Part shown: piece by piece, positions 21,072-33,424 of the stretch | Numbering within the stretch: position 1 is the first letter of the stretch | How the letters are laid out: each line of letters begins with the position of its first letter | From: Telmatactis stephensoni | Taxonomy: Eukaryota > Cnidaria > Anthozoa > Actiniaria > Isophelliidae | DNA: 64,000 bases | Assembly (NCBI GenBank): GCA_029948255.1 | Contig: JALIZF010001267.1 | Location: forward strand, 144,810-208,809 | Reading direction: 5' to 3' | Notes under the pieces: generated by a model | What the model was told of the DNA's origin: nothing | What the model saw: only the letters and a program-made list of their open reading frames with translations | Database searches by the model: none | Program-made: the position numbers and the translations under genes

Positions 21072-21980
21072 CATGCATGAAACTTTTGGAAACCTTGGCA
21101 ATGGCATCATTGTTATCCAATGACAATTTACCTTTTTCTACATGTATCTTGATCTGAGCTCTGGGTTGATAGTCGTCGAATGGATGTCCCTTTGTTGAAT
21201 TTCCGAGGTGAATACCGGTGTGAGTGGATATAGGAATTCCAGTTCTGGCAATGCAGTCGGATCAGGCAGTGAAAGTGCAGCATGAAACACTTCCCTGGAG
21301 AGTGGGTAAATAAAACAACAGGGATCTGCAGAGTCTTTGTTTTCTGAGGAAAAGGTGCTCATGATCAGTCCAAGTGACAACCAATCAATTGGACTCAACT
21401 AAAGAAGACCCAAAGAAATGGAAGAAAAAAATTGAAAAAATTAAGAGCTCACTGCAGAAAGAAGATCAGGAATTGAAACTGGATAAATTATCTCGGGAGA
21501 ATCACATGCTCATATACCTTTAATAAAAACTGTTTTACCACCCTTTTAAGTTTGAAACAGGATATCAAAAATGCCATGGGAAATTTAAAAGTCATTGATC
21601 AAAAGTACAAACGAATATATCCTTTGTCAGGCCCATCTGTCTCTGCAAAGAGAAAACCAAAACAAAATAGAAGAAAAAGTAAGAAACGTCACTGGTTCGT
21701 AAGGAGATAAATTGTAACCGAGTCTTTCATTGATCACATCTGATGACTACAGTGCAAAAGCTAACAGTATTAATTTAACAGAAGTTTCTAAGTTGAAGAA
21801 AAGGGACAGCAAATGATTAACTGTCCTGATACAAGAAAAAAGTTTACTGAAGATGCAGTATCTCAAATGAAGCCATTTTTGCCAACCTCAGCTTTGGACA
21901 ATAAAGCGATTGAAGAAGATTCAAGTAGTGAAGACGATGATGGCGATGCTGACTGATGCTGAAGATGAACTTTTTGACTT
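21072..21980. pseudogene. Decayed coding remnants beside the LTR element
   Basis: Minus strand 21398-21138 has an 86-codon open piece (SADPCCFIYPLSREVFHAAL), ending at a stop followed by a donor-like AAAAAGGTAAAT. Plus strand 21415-21980 has fragments in several frames: a Lys-rich coiled-coil-like piece (WKKKIEKIKSSLQKEDQELK), then LITSDDYSAKANS, and finally QMKPFLPTSALDNKAIEEDS with the acidic end SSEDDDGDAD before a stop. The last two pieces recur at 33430-33530 and 34838-34947, so they belong to the duplicated segment. Identity unknown; a dead host gene or transposase. Confidence 0.35.
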
Positions 21981-23661
21981 GTAATTTGATTGTTTTGAGA
22001 TTTTATGTTCAGTTTGTTTTCCAAATACAATACATTTGTAATAAAGCATATCTTGACCCATCCCCTGATACATTGCTCATTTATTTATGACCTACCCCTT
22101 ACATGAGTCTGAAAATTTTGTGACCCACCCCTGTTTTTCATGGCCCATCCCACCCTTTACTTTATGACAAGTCCCTTAGCTACCCCTGTTTTAGACTCCC
22201 CCTCCCCCTCTCAATGTTCAGTAGGCCTGGGAGATTCCTGCTAGGTCCAAGACCCTTCGGCAACCAACATTGTGTCGGGTGGGGGAGGGGAGGGTTTGAA
22301 ATATATACCCATTTCGAGACCTACATGGTGAGAATTAAATCACATTGTGTCCATTTGAGAGGACAGTGTCTCCACTATTCAGCACACCGTTGTAGCTCTG
22401 ATGTTTTAATTGTAACTTTATTGAAGAAAACCATCTACTAATAATCTATCTAAAAATCCATCTCCAAATCCATCTAACAAGAGCACCCAACTAGCACCCT
22501 ATTTGGGCGTATTTGCTGTGAGAAAATTCCTAACACACACGTGTTTGCAGATCAAACACTTGCATGTTTATAGGGTGTGGCATTAGATGTCCTTGCCAGA
22601 TTAGATTGACATGATACATCTATATATAATTCTTTATTATTACCAACTATAAATATCTATCAAAAATAGGCACTTCCTAACATGCCTCCCTTCTTTGACT
22701 GCATGAGACGTCCTGAACTCGATATCAGAAAATGCTTAATTTCAAAACCTACAAAGTCTACAAGATCAAAAACTACAAAGTCTACAAGATCAAGAACTAC
22801 AAAGTCTACAAGATCAATTAATAGCGATATAGAAAGCTTTTTTGTTAATGTTACTTCTTATAAAAAGCGTTATCTTTTATAAGTCTTTTGTTAACGCTCT
22901 TTTTTTTTCTAGTAATTTTTCTTGTTTGGATTTTCTACAAAGTCTACAAGTCCAAAAGTTAACTACAAAGTCTAAAAGATCAATAATGATATAGAAAGCA
23001 TTGTTTGTTAATGTTCTTATAAAAACACTTTTTTTCCAAGTCTTTTGTTAACGTTCTCTTTTTTCCAGTTTTGAGTTTTTCTAGTTTTTCTTGTTTGGAT
23101 TTTCTACAAAGTCTACAAGTTCAAAAACTACAAAGTCTACATGCAAGATCAACAGTGATATAGAAAGCTTTTTTTGTTAACGTTACTTCTTATAAAAAGC
23201 GTTATGCTTTTTAAGTCTTTTGTTAAAGTTTTTTTTCTCATTTCAGTTGAGTTTTTCTAGCACTAGTTTTTCTTGTTTCGGGATTTCCCATTGCTTTCGC
23301 CTCTGCAGATTGAGTTTCGTTCTTGACACTTGCTGAGTTGCGTAACTTGATTCAGCAAATAAGCACCAACAAAGAAGAAGAAAAGGTCATTTTAACGTTG
23401 AAGATTTGATCAAGCTCTCCTTCTATATAACGCAATGCAACCAATTTTTCTATAGGAATTCTTTCAGTAATCCATTTCTGGTATAGGCAGGGACATTTTC
23501 CTTTCCTTACCAGATTAAATACCGACCAGACACTTATAGATAAGTAGAAATAGGTAATAGATAGTGTTCTTAGATAAGTATTAATCAGTGCACTTCATCT
23601 TGAAGAATAAACTACAGTTCAGTTTTGTCTGACACAACAGTTATGTTCACGTGTTGGGAGC
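21981..23661. other. 3' flank of gene B with a tandem satellite
   Basis: Intergenic. Non-coding sequence with C-rich runs (CCCCCTCCCCCTC near 22199) is followed by three tandem units of about 170 bp at 22742-23285, each with tctacaaagtctacaag, a gatatagaaagc box and a T-rich end. The same satellite, also about three units, lies at 35730-36250. A short open frame over the repeat (22682-22882) follows the repeat periodicity and is not taken as a gene. Confidence 0.6.
22742..23285 (+). repeat. Tandem satellite, about 170-bp unit, three copies
   Basis: Units begin near 22742, 22930 and 23100. Each holds the phrase CTACAAAGTCTACAAG, then GATATAGAAAGC, TGTTAACGTTACTTCTTATA and TTGAGTTTTTCTAG. The first unit has additional internal copies of the phrase. 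Confidence 0.7.
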
Positions 23662-26600
23662 TCAGTTTTCCAAAGAACTGGTGTCTAGTAAATGCCTGAT
23701 CTCATCACGTGACTTGAAACAAGAACGCGTGACGAAACTCCAGGCTTTGACAACAAGTCGAACAAGCTGAGAAACCATGACCACGGCTACAACAATGCAA
23801 CAAAGTACTGGAAGCACAGATAAAATTATGACTTGAATCCAGTTTAAAACGTCTACAGTTGACTTGAGTGGACCTTGTGGAACTTGACCAGTGGAAAGAA
23901 AACTGGCGTTGAAGGTATTTATTGTTGCTATGACAACTAAGGCACTCAAAGAAACCATCTCAGCGATGTTGCTTGCTGGGCTACGGAATGGACGTACCAT
24001 GGAGTGATGGAGAAGTATAAAGACACAGGAACTAGTAAGTAAACATTCCTTTGAAAGAGGATCAGTGACAAAAGTAGAGATTATGATGAGAACCAGACGT
24101 CTGAATATCAGGATACTTTCCCAGTAGATAGCGCCCGTAGTATTGTCTTGCGGTTGACGAAATGGACCGTACAGGACGGCAATGACTGACGATATCCACT
24201 CAGAAGGATCTGGTCTTTGTTCTTTACGTCCACACAAAAAGCTCATGAATTTATACATCAGATAGGGTAAGGGAAGAGCACAAGCAACGAAGAACTCCTT
24301 GACAGAAATTGAACCTTCATAAAGCCATTTGGATCCCAGCGCTAAGGTAACGATGAAAGGAACAACTGATACGACCACAAACACCATCAACACATACTGC
24401 CACCATTGGTAACACAACACGTTACCAGCAATGAACAACCGCTTCTCTTCACCAAGTGACGTACAACGCAAGAGTTTGAGGGCTGTTTTGGCAAGCACGG
24501 CGTATCCTAGCAACAGCGTCTCCAAGACAGCACCAAGATAAGGTCCAAGTGATGGAGGAAATGCTGACCTACACTTGTTTAGTAGATAATGACAACCATA
24601 GAACAAAGCAATTGTCAACAGAACACCAAATACTGGACAAGCAAGGAACAGTTGCTTAGTTACCACAGTAAGCCCAACGAAAGGACATAGGAAACCACGT
24701 AAGGAGATGCGCATTTCAAAGTTAAAAAGTCCCATCATAGGTTGCATGAGGTACTTCTCAACAATGCTGTCGTACGAAGCGCTAATCAAAAGAATACTAA
24801 CCACTTGATAAAAGTAAGAAACTATTTTTAAATAGCCACTACTATGTTTGTCCTTGGATTGGTCTTGTTCATCGTCTCGACTTGTGTTGTTTCTGAACCA
24901 GAGGATGTGACTCTTGAGCATGCACTTAAGCCTTGGCTTATAAATGAAGAACAAAGCAATCAACATCACCATGACAACGGCCACGCCCCAGAACCACATG
25001 TCTTGGCATTTGTTTCGAGGAAGGCAAGATGTCGAAAGGAGAGCTTCAGAGTAATTTTCTTTGCACTCACCGCAGAGTGGTCCAGTTCTGTTGCCTTGAC
25101 AACTATTGTAATCAACAAAATCGTGTTTGTCGGGCTGTTTACAGTATCCCAATGGACAAAGAATAAATTTAAGTGCTGGTGGATTGTCTTGAACTTTGAA
25201 TCCCCAAAAGTTTTGTCTTGCTGATATTTTACCTAAACAATCAGCTCCAAATGGGCATGGCAAACACTTAAAACCGCTGTCCATATTTGCTCCAAGGCTG
25301 TTGCCATGTTGTATACTGTAGGAACCAATCCCACACGGTTTACAAGAAAGCTGCATGACATTTAATGCAATAATGCACTCATGTGATGATGTTTTATGAT
25401 TTCTATCGATTTGGGCTTTAAGATGATGAATATCTAATTGGCTACCAGCTGGACAAATCAGAATTGTTTCGCTTGCATTCATTTTACCAAAATTAACATA
25501 ATTGGCCTTAAATACGGTTACTAAGGATTTTGGTAACCCTAAAGCTGCCTTAATTTCCAATCTTGAATTGAATATCATTAATGGACCTCCGCTTTGGAAA
25601 TCGATAAAAGATGGATTGTCATAAGTCATACTCCTTTTGGGTAGCTGTATCTTCATCGAAGAATGCTTTTGTTGAAATAACGAGTCCAGTATTTGCAAAC
25701 TGGTGGAATCTGTTTCAGGAACATAGATGTGTCCTCCTCGGATTTTAGCAAAATTGTCGATGAAAGTGCAGTTTTGTAAAGTATAGCTGCCTTTCGATAA
25801 GGTCAGTGCCCCTCCTATCATAGCAGTGTTATTGGCAAAGACTGTGTTCTTTATTGTCACGAAAGTAGTGTAATTCCACACTTCCCTGGGAAACGGGCTT
25901 TTCTGCCCCGGTTTAATACACCCAGGTTCTTTGACGGAATCGTTGGATTTGATGTTGCTGAAAATAGCTCCCCCTTGTCCTTTTGGAGTCTTATTGTCAA
26001 AAAACACACAAGACTCAATTTGTATATTGCGACGTTTGAATGCCGGTTGATTTGAGGCAATAGTTAGAGCTGCACTATAAAAATTACTCGGACTATAGCA
26101 GTGTTTAAATGTGACATTATGAAGAAGAACATTTATAATTTGAATTGCCCCCATCACCACCAGACACCCACCACCATAAGCATTTGTAACGTTCACGGAA
26201 TCAAACTCAGTGTTTTTAATTGTTAACTGTCGCAATATAGAAGCTTGCAACCAGAATGCGTTTCCGAGGTGCGGGGTTACGAGTGAGTTGTTCTTCAGTA
26301 TCACATCTAAAATTGTTACTGTTGCAGTTCCACCAATGGTTAGCGCGATGCAATATACAATGGAATCATTCACAAAGTTGTCTCTAAAAATAGTATGTTC
26401 TATGTACACCTCACTGTCATTATCTGACAACCAGGATAACACCACACCAGTTCTATTTATATATTTAGTTTGGAACTTTTCAAAAAGACTGTTTACAATG
26501 TACAGGCTGCCTTTATGTTTAGTGCCTACTATTATACCACCACACCAACTCTGGTAATTCTGAAGAAACTTTGTGTTGTTAAGAATCATATCATGTTTGT

Positions 26601-27410
26601 AACTTACGACATAGATCATGGTAAGCACTGGAACTGGAGTTTTGCTTTCTAAGAACACAACATTCTCAAGGTGCAACGATGTAATTCCTTTAATCAAATT
26701 AATCCCTATCACACCACCTGATCCGAGGATGTTACGTGTGAAGTTGACATTTTTGAGGGTAATATGACATGACATTGACCCTGGATCGTATTCACCTATT
26801 GACGCCACATAGATGCCGGAAGGTATGTAGTGGGTTCCCCAAGATGATTTCACTTCACTGTTCGATACAGAGATGGATATACTGTTTAATGGTGTTACTC
26901 TTCCAACAATATTCATTGTTATGCAGGAACTTACATTCACGCATAGGGAGTTATTAAACGAAAAGATAATGGCTTTTGTCTTTTGGAATAGACTTACAGC
27001 TTGAAATGCACCAATAAATGTACAGTTATCAATAGAAAGGTTCACGTCTTCAGCAAACACATCTAGCGAATTCGAAGTGTTTAGAAATTGTAGGTTAGTT
27101 AACTTCACGTTTGTGTTGTTTTGATGGAGCTGGGACGGGAAAAATCTAATACCATACCCTTCCTGGCATTTAATGTGTGGTATTGACTGGACACCAACAA
27201 TAACCATACTCTTGTTGGAATTAATTCCCGCCCTTCGCAAAGCAGATGACTCACAAGTGTACGGAGTGGTATCTGATCCAGTACCATCAACGTAGACATG
27301 ACCTTTGTGTTGTACCCTCCATACACCCATAACGATGGTTTTACAAGGATTAGATTCTGAACCACATGACTGGCTGTCACTTCCTCTTTGTGATACATAC
27401 ACACGTTGAA
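23662..27410 (-). CDS. Gene B, large second exon: beta-helix ectodomain, Cys-rich stem and about ten membrane segments
   Basis: Coding exon of 1249 residues after a 3' splice site (TTTTTCACCACAG, exon from 27410). Joined to the exon at 30734-30830 it gives about 1281 residues. Order: about 640 residues of Asn-rich beta-helix rungs (FSFNNSLCVNVSSC, SLHLENVVFLES, VYIEHTIFRDNF, VTIKNTVFANN) with many glycosylation sites; a Cys-rich stem (CKPCGIGSYS, CLPCPFGADCLG, GPLCGECKENYSE); then membrane segments beginning at full-length residue about 837 (MWFWGVAVVMVMLIALFFIY) and including WWQYVLMVFVVVSVVPFIV, ESILIFRRLVLIIISTF and IILSVLPVLCCIVVAVVMV. Such proteins form large invertebrate families with unknown ligands. 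The frame is intact. The first residues lack ATG, confirming the need for exon 1. Confidence 0.9.
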
Positions 27411-27580
27411 CTGTGGTGAAAAATGAAAGTAAATGTTTAGATTACAGCGGAACCTGCGCGATTTCGAATCTTAAAATCCGTCCAAATCCCTTCTGTTAGT
27501 CGGTTATTCATGCGAGCTCTGCATACTGGGGTTCTACCTTAGATAATACTGTAGATATGGGAATAGAAATGGTTTGTATA

Positions 27581-27745
27581 GGAAATCGCACGATCTTGAG
27601 TACAATTTGGAATTAATAGGTACGAGTAATGTTTTGAAAGTTCTCAAAATAGGACGAGCCTTTACGCGAGTCCTATTTGAGAGTTTTCAAAACTTTACGA
27701 GTAGCTATTGATTCTGAATTGTACAAGAAGATCGTGCGATTTTTT
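27581..27745. mobile_element. Foldback MITE, copy 1
   Basis: The two halves are inverted copies around a GACGAGCC/GCGAGTC centre; outer ends read GGAAATCGCACGATCTTG and its inverse. The insert, with its flank to about 27861, is absent from the matching intron position of gene C (near 40566), which shows mobility. Related copies: 30464-30630, 34648-34811, 46931-47102. Confidence 0.7.
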
Positions 27746-28140
27746 ATTTATAATACATCATACAAAATTTCAATTAACGATTGTCGTTGCCATAGCGACT
27801 TACTATTTAATTGTACTCCTCTTGTCCAATCAGAATCGAGTAATTTTGTATAGTGTATTATAAGAAATGAAATACAATTTGAATCGAGACTGAACAAAAC
27901 GCTTGCTAAGCGTTAACTTGAGATATCGTCAAAATGTAGCGAGAACAAAAAAGTGGCGTGACTGTTGTTCTCAGCACATTATAACGTCATCTGTGCATCT
28001 GTTAGAGTACAGACCCACGGAAAAATAGAATCTATTTGTTTGATATAATATTCATCGAAACATTTGAATTGGAGTTTGAAAATATGGACAAAATCTGCTC
28101 TATTTATTGTTGCTATGTCGGAAATCCATTTCCCGACTCG

Positions 28141-28188
28141 GGAATTCCACGTTGAATTTCACTCGAAAAAAATTCAACGTGGAATTTC
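28141..28188. repeat. Short hairpin
   Basis: GGAATTCCACGTTGAATTT is followed by its inverted copy after an 11-base loop. It lies between two direct copies of tataatattcatcgaaacat (28044 and 28212), which may be an insertion scar or a local duplication. Confidence 0.6.
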
Positions 28189-28362
28189 CTCATCATCTAA
28201 TGAATTTTCCTATAATATTCATCGAAACATTTGAACCAATCACAGTGCGCGTAACATTCAATGACGTTATCTATGCGTATGTACTGTAATCAAACATGTC
28301 TCCTCGACCAATCAGAGCTTGCGTAATTATTGTATAAAATGAGATGCCAATTATTATATAAT

Positions 28363-28532
28363 TAGAGGTAACGCACTCGAGCGAGTGAATTATCAGGATT
28401 TACCTGCACGAGCTCGCTAATAGTGAACGAGAAATTTTAAATACTGCCTGAGAAAATTTCGAGTTCATTGTTAGTAAACGAGTGAAGGCAAATGCCGATA
28501 ATTCACGAGCAAAGAGTGTGTTAACCTTTTTA
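28363..28532. mobile_element. Foldback MITE-like hairpin, different family
   Basis: Outer arms AGGTAACGCACTC and AGAGTGTGTTAACCT; inner arms GTGAACGAGAAATTTT and AAAATTTCGAGTTCAT. It lies in the gene B intron and has no ORF. Confidence 0.55.
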
Positions 28533-28640
28533 TTATTCAATTTGAATACACTGCAGAAGCACTCAAGTATGTCTGAACTGGGTCATGAAAGCGTATTTGA
28601 AAATCACCTTTAATTTTATTAATAATCCACCACGGTTAGA

Positions 28641-28850
28641 CTAGGCACATTTTCGAAAAATCAGACACCTAGAGGCATTTTGGGGTAGAGGCTGGTAACA
28701 TAACTATTCTAAACCGATTTTTCATGCTGAATGCGAATATGACTGTTACCAAGACGTATTCTGCAATCTTATACGTGTAAATGACGTATTTTGTGAATTG
28801 CTACAGTCATTTCATACTAACGGCTTTTTCATGTAATTCCAAAAGTTCCC
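28641..28850 (+). repeat. Dispersed repeat, inverted copy at 41714-41894
   Basis: Shares ctaggcacattttcgaaaaa, aacataactattctaaa and catgtaattccaaaagttcc with the minus strand of 41714-41894. Probably the ends of copies of one transposon family; no coding content seen. Confidence 0.6.
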
Positions 28851-29715
28851 AAACTTAAAAATAATGGCCATCGCTGGAAAGAGCACATCAAAATCAGTAA
28901 AACTGTGAAGTTTGAAGGATATAAGTTAAAAAAATCAAGGAGATACGAATTTTCAAAAAACGAAATTTTGTATGAAAACACTTACAGTTATGCAAGAGAT
29001 ACAAACAAATAGTTCATCTAGCTTCTTTGCAAACCAAGCAAGACAACTTGTACACAACCAAGTACATTATTCATGATGAGTTTTTGAATGCAAAAAAAAC
29101 CATCTTACTGAAAATACAAATATACACTGTAAGGTCCATGAAATACATTTTATTAGATGATGAACTTTTTCTGGACATTTTCATTTACCAATTTCATTCA
29201 GAAAGTGTTTTCATGCAAGCAGCGAGGCCGATACTCGACAAAGCCAACTGAATTTCAACTGGCTTCAAAAACTCTCTCAAAATGGGTCAATTTTTTCAGA
29301 AAAACTACACAAAAATATAATATAAAATACTTTCCTCACCTCATTCGCTAACACTTTAAACCAGAAAACGTTAAGTAAGTAGGTGTAAAAAGCAAATTTG
29401 CAGTCCAAAACATTCCGCCATTTATTCTCCACAAAATCAGATGTGAATGAATGCTACGCGGCGCGCTATTGGTTGAATTCTTACTTCTATTGTTTTTCTT
29501 GCATTCTCATTGGTCAAACACGAACTATCCAAATTACTCATTAATTTGGGTTGCTCAGTTTTTCTTTAGAAATCCTTAATTTGGATAGGTAGAAAAATTC
29601 AAAAGTAATTTTGTAGTTAGCTATATGGTATTTTAGGAGAATTATATAATTACAAACGTAATTAATATAGTACCAACCAAAAATCAAAGAAATATCTATA
29701 AATTAAATAATATAT

Positions 29716-30645
29716 TCTGACTTGCTTTGGCTAGAATTTTTGGCGGAATTTTGTACATTCAAACGGCGCGCGTTGCCAAATTTCCCTCCATTCAAACTGA
29801 AAAGTGACTGAGTGAAGCTCTGACAAATTTAGTGTAGTAAATTGGAGGTATTTGTGTATATTATCTCAGTGGATTATAACGAAAGTCTTTTTTTCCCATT
29901 TCTGGGAGTCTAACGTTGTCAAGTGAAGAAGCCTTGACTTTATCTTTACAAATAAAAGAGCCCAAAGCTGTATTTGGTACGCGCGAAATACAGATTCAGC
30001 CGCCATTTGCTAAACTCGTCAGCAAACTGTCAAGATTTGCCAAAATTTCACAGTATAAAATGAACAGACTCAGTTTTCCTCTTGAAAAATCCAAGCTAGC
30101 ATTTGAAAACCTTGAAATTAATATATACAGTTTTATTCTCATTTGGACAGAAGTAAAAAGATAAATACAGATTTTGCTCCTAAAGATTTGACTTCAGAAA
30201 TCGTACTACATGGAAGGCTGACTGGCTGGACTCGTCAAAACTGTAAGTTTTTAAAATTTTAAGCAATTCATTTTTGATTTGGTGAACATTCCTCGCGAAA
30301 AAAACATTTTTGGTCGATCCTTAGAAATATGAAAGTTTAGAGTTTTCTTAAGCTGGAAAACAATAGTTGATCAGCGATGTCAGTGAGTGTTCGTCGATTG
30401 ACCGAGTGTTCAAAGTTTTGTCGATCGAGTTGTGACAAAATTTTTCATGTATATTATTAATAAGTAATCATACGATTTCTCGTTCAATTTGGAATAAATA
30501 ATTAACACTCGTGTGTTTTTCAAATATCTCAAATTGGACTCGCCCTACGGGCTTGTGCAATTTTGATAATCTTTGAAAAACACACTCGTGCAAATTGATT
30601 CCAAATTGTACCCGAAACCGTATGATTACCTATACAAATTGACGT
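29716..30645 (+). repeat. Dispersed 0.9-kb repeat, second copy at 33888-34818
   Basis: Collinear with 33888-34818: attcaaacggcgcgcgttgc, gattataacgaaagtctttt and actacatggaaggctgactg occur in order in both, and both end in the same foldback MITE. Short open frames differ between the copies, so it is treated as non-coding or a dead element. Confidence 0.7.
30464..30630. mobile_element. Foldback MITE, copy 2
   Basis: Arms GTAATCATACGATTTCTCG and its inverse, with inner arms ACACTCGTGTGTTTTTCAAA; the centre is CTCGCCCTACGGGC. Same family as 34648-34811 and related to 27581-27745 and 46931-47102. Confidence 0.75.
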
Positions 30646-30733
30646 GAGAAATCCAAGCACACTGTGGGTTAACTGTGCCGGAAAGACGACTGTGTCTCAA
30701 AGCAATACTCTTTTTCGAAAGCGATTCTTTTAC

Positions 30734-30830
30734 CTTCATCGTTTTGTGGTTGTTTTGAAGCAGTCGAGCCTGTCGGTGCTTGAGTCCACAATGCAAGCAT
30801 TATCATAGTCCACTTGTAGTAAACATACAT
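30734..30830 (-). CDS. Gene B, first exon: signal peptide
   Basis: ATG at 30828-30830; reads MYVYYKWTMIMLALWTQ then a polar stretch ending KQPQNDE, with donor G|GTAAAAGA next to 30734. It is 97 nt long, so it ends in phase 1 and fits exon 2 (27410), forming a Val at the junction. It is nearly identical to gene A's first exon although 25 kb apart. Confidence 0.8.
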
Positions 30831-30964
30831 TTCGATTTCCTCACTGGTAAACTGCTACATTAATTGCAAGCTCTTTGGCTGTTATAAGTCATTTGTTTTT
30901 CGTTTGCTCTCAAATCTCAAAGAAACTGAAATATTTCAGCAGACGCCTTCCTTTGCCTTCACTG

Positions 30965-31124
30965 ACCCTTTGCATAATACTGCTAGTCATATGCAGATAC
31001 ACCTTTTGCCTCACTTTGGCGCAGCTAAACAATGACATGGTTAATTAGGTGATTCTTTTGTTTTACTTAGCCAAAGTGAGGCCAAGGGTGTATCTGCATA
31101 GATTAGTAGCTTTATGTAAAGGGT
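30965..31124. mobile_element. 160-bp inverted-repeat MITE in gene B's 5' flank
   Basis: Left end ACCCTTTGCATAATACTG; right end inverted ACCCTTTACATAAAGCTA; further in, both carry ATGCAGATACACC and GCCTCACTTTGGC. The flanks on either side match the 5' flank of gene A (near 5985), where the insert is missing. Confidence 0.7.
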
Positions 31125-32208
31125 CTATAACTTCAGTTTTGGTTTTCGTTGAAGCGAAAGTCACCAGACATGATTTTTGGGATTCGTTTCATCGCGGCCG
31201 ACGCTTATTCGACCCAAGATGCAATGACACTTATTACATCGAGCTAGCTCGATGTGTTAAAATGCAGACGGTTCGTCGTTCTTGGTCGTCAATTTGCCTT
31301 CCGGGTTGATGACGTAGTACCAAATCGTCTTCCGGTTGTCAATCTCAAACAGCTGTATCCAATCATAGCGCTTCCTCGATGATGACGTATGTCTGGCTTA
31401 ACTTAGCGATCATGCACGCCGAGTGATTCGACAGGCATACAGTCGACAGCCGTAGAAGCAGATTTGAGTCAGTGTGAAATAGTTAACTTTGTAATAGTGC
31501 AATAATGCAGACTAAAGAGTATTAATACGCTGATATCACATACAAATGAACACGCCATTCGTGGTAGGCCCACACTAAAACCTGGAGTTGTTCAGGGTAA
31601 TTTTCGAAACGGGCCAGTCCTCGAATTTTTTACTGAGCAGTGATAGCAAACTTCAACTTCTTCTTATGAGATCAAAGCAATTCACATGAGCCAAATATGT
31701 CTCTAAACTTCAATAGTACTGACAAAACCATAAAAACTGATACAAAAACTGATTGTACAAATGCTGAGATGAAGAAATCAGATGCACCCGGAAGTTATGA
31801 ATCTCTACAAGCAAAGGAATTACGACGAACACGAAACGAACAAGAAAGCCGCCATTCGAAGGACTGAGCTACAGGTCAATTTGGTTAATCAATATTTGAA
31901 ATCATTTGTTCTAGCCAATATTTGGATCCTTTTATTTATTTTAACTTATAGAGAATCACGTGGCAAGGTTTTTATGGCGTTTACAGTATCGTTGCAACTG
32001 ATTTTGAGTATAGCTTTGAAATTGGAAAACGAAATTTTAGCATTATATAGCGCAAATATTCCATATATATATATAATCAAATGCGCTTAGAGTTTGTTAG
32101 TAGTAAGGACAGTCTGTTGTACCGGGAGACAATCCCCTACTCTTATGCGAATAGTTCAACAGGTTCTTTAATGTCCCCCATATACAGGTTAAGGAAGGGA
32201 TGGAGACA

Positions 32209-32242
<34 letters not shown>

Positions 32243-32286
32243 CTGAAGGTCTAACCATTTGCAGATGTAATTACAAAGGCAGCACC

Positions 32287-32325
<39 letters not shown>

Positions 32326-33424
32326 CCGGGGCTTGAACCCACGACCTCCCGCACAACAGACCGATGAGCCAACCGGGCGACGGTTATCTTTGTTCTCGGT
32401 TATTGTGTACATTGTTGACAACTTATCAAATAGTCTTCATGACTGTGATATACTCGAAAAAACTACTATTTTTTGTAATGTAAACAATTATAATGATGTT
32501 GTTGTGTCAATTAAAGTTCAAAAATGTAGATCACGCTATGCTAAGCATTTGTATTATAAGTGTACTCGTGTTGTGTGTCGATGTCATGGTAACAAGGTCG
32601 GGACATATACCAACGCTGGTCGGGGCTTTTCATATGATGTTTTTTTTACAAGTTACAAGTTATTTTATTGATAATTATGAATATATCATGAGTGTTACAT
32701 TTTTTACACTTCACCTGTAAATATCAATGCTAATCGAGACAGGTGAAGTGATATGATATATGCATATTGGTATATAGAAATACATTTATGTAAATATGAA
32801 TATATATATATATTTTTTAAGTCACAGAAACATGTCTATAATACATAACATTGGTAGACATATGGGCTTTGGTACTTGAGTGAAAGAGTGTCGTTCGAAA
32901 TTCAGGATTAAAGAAGGAATTGAGACGATGGAAAGATGCAAAATGTACTGATCAGAAAACTTTGCTGATATGCTGTTCAGGCTCCATGTTGATGTGTATA
33001 TGTCCATAATTTCTTTCCATGGAATAACATAACGCTCAGTGGTTAAGTTATCGTCTATTCAGTCTATCACCTTTGGCTCCTACAACCTTTTTTGACATAG
33101 ATTTACACTACCCTACTCATCTTTAAGGCAGGATAGTTCAATCCGCCGAGTGAACGGCCATAGGGGTAAGAGGAATATTAACGGTTGGTACTAAGGGTAT
33201 ACTTTTGTCGTGCAAGCTCGGAATACCGGGCTTCTACAGAGTGATCTTAGATAATATTGTGGATATGGGGATAAAATTGAATTGAAATGCAATGCAATTG
33301 AATTTTGAGACAAAATATAATGACGATTGAATAAAACGCTCGCTAAGCTTTAACTTGAGATACCGTGATTTGTATAATGTTCAGTATATTACACGCGCGC
33401 TCTGATTGGTCGAGAACCGTGTGT
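31125..33424. other. Intergenic region between gene B and gene C
   Basis: Contains the SINE at 32105-32392, copies of the dispersed block near 33110-33170, and a fragment of the A/B/C intron start at about 33225-33360 (gataccgtga, catgcaatgc-type phrases). A 102-codon plus-strand frame at 31782-32090 with one hydrophobic stretch is of unknown status. No firm gene. Confidence 0.5.
32105..32392 (-). mobile_element. tRNA-derived SINE
   Basis: The minus strand has an A box TGGCTCATCGGT (32371-32360) and a B box GGGTTCAAGCCC (32340-32329) at tRNA-like spacing, then a non-tRNA body (CTGAGGAGAAGGTGCTGCCT and beyond) ending near 32105. The cloverleaf is broken, so this is a SINE, not a tRNA gene. 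Very similar SINEs are widespread in corals (established knowledge). Confidence 0.8.

Larger units (their letters stand above)
21728..27570. repeat. Segmental duplication unit 1 (gene B)
   Basis: Sequence from about 21728 through the 3' flank, gene B exon 2 and the start of its intron is collinear with 33425-40560. Matching anchors include the acidic gene remnant, the 170-bp satellite, the block gtcctggacaccggt-free 3' flank ending gttcacgtgttgggagctca, and the exon itself. Differences are insertions present in one copy only. Confidence 0.8.
27411..30733 (-). other. Intron of gene B
   Basis: GT donor beside 30734, AG acceptor beside 27410. It holds foldback MITEs (27581-27745, 28363-28532, 30464-30630), a short perfect palindrome (28141-28188), a direct repeat of tataatattcatcgaaacat at 28044-28064 and 28212-28232, an inverted partner of 41714-41894 at 28641-28850, and a dispersed repeat at 29716-30645. 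No additional exon was recognised. Confidence 0.7.

Noticed and set aside
22682..22882. Lys/Ser/Thr-rich small frame
   Set aside because: Follows the period of the tandem satellite; the corresponding frame is broken in the copy at 35.7 kb.
24844..25224. 126-codon plus-strand frame
   Set aside because: Antisense shadow of the membrane-domain coding region of gene B; the matching frame in gene C is shorter.
23662..27402. Starting gene B at the first codon of the large open frame
   Set aside because: That codon is GTG, and a splice acceptor and a matching upstream signal-peptide exon are present, so translation starts in exon 1.
27105..27404. Alternative frame at the start of gene B (and the same in A and C) reading MCMYHKEEV
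   Set aside because: The overlapping frame joined to the signal-peptide exon is 1249 codons long and in phase; the short one is its shadow and has no ATG at its first codon.
31782..32090. 102-codon plus-strand frame as a gene
   Set aside because: No recognised domain, no splice or start support, and it ends in low-complexity sequence; left as unknown.
32329..32371. tRNA gene suggested by A and B boxes
   Set aside because: Acceptor and anticodon stems do not pair, and a SINE body follows; it is a tRNA-derived SINE.
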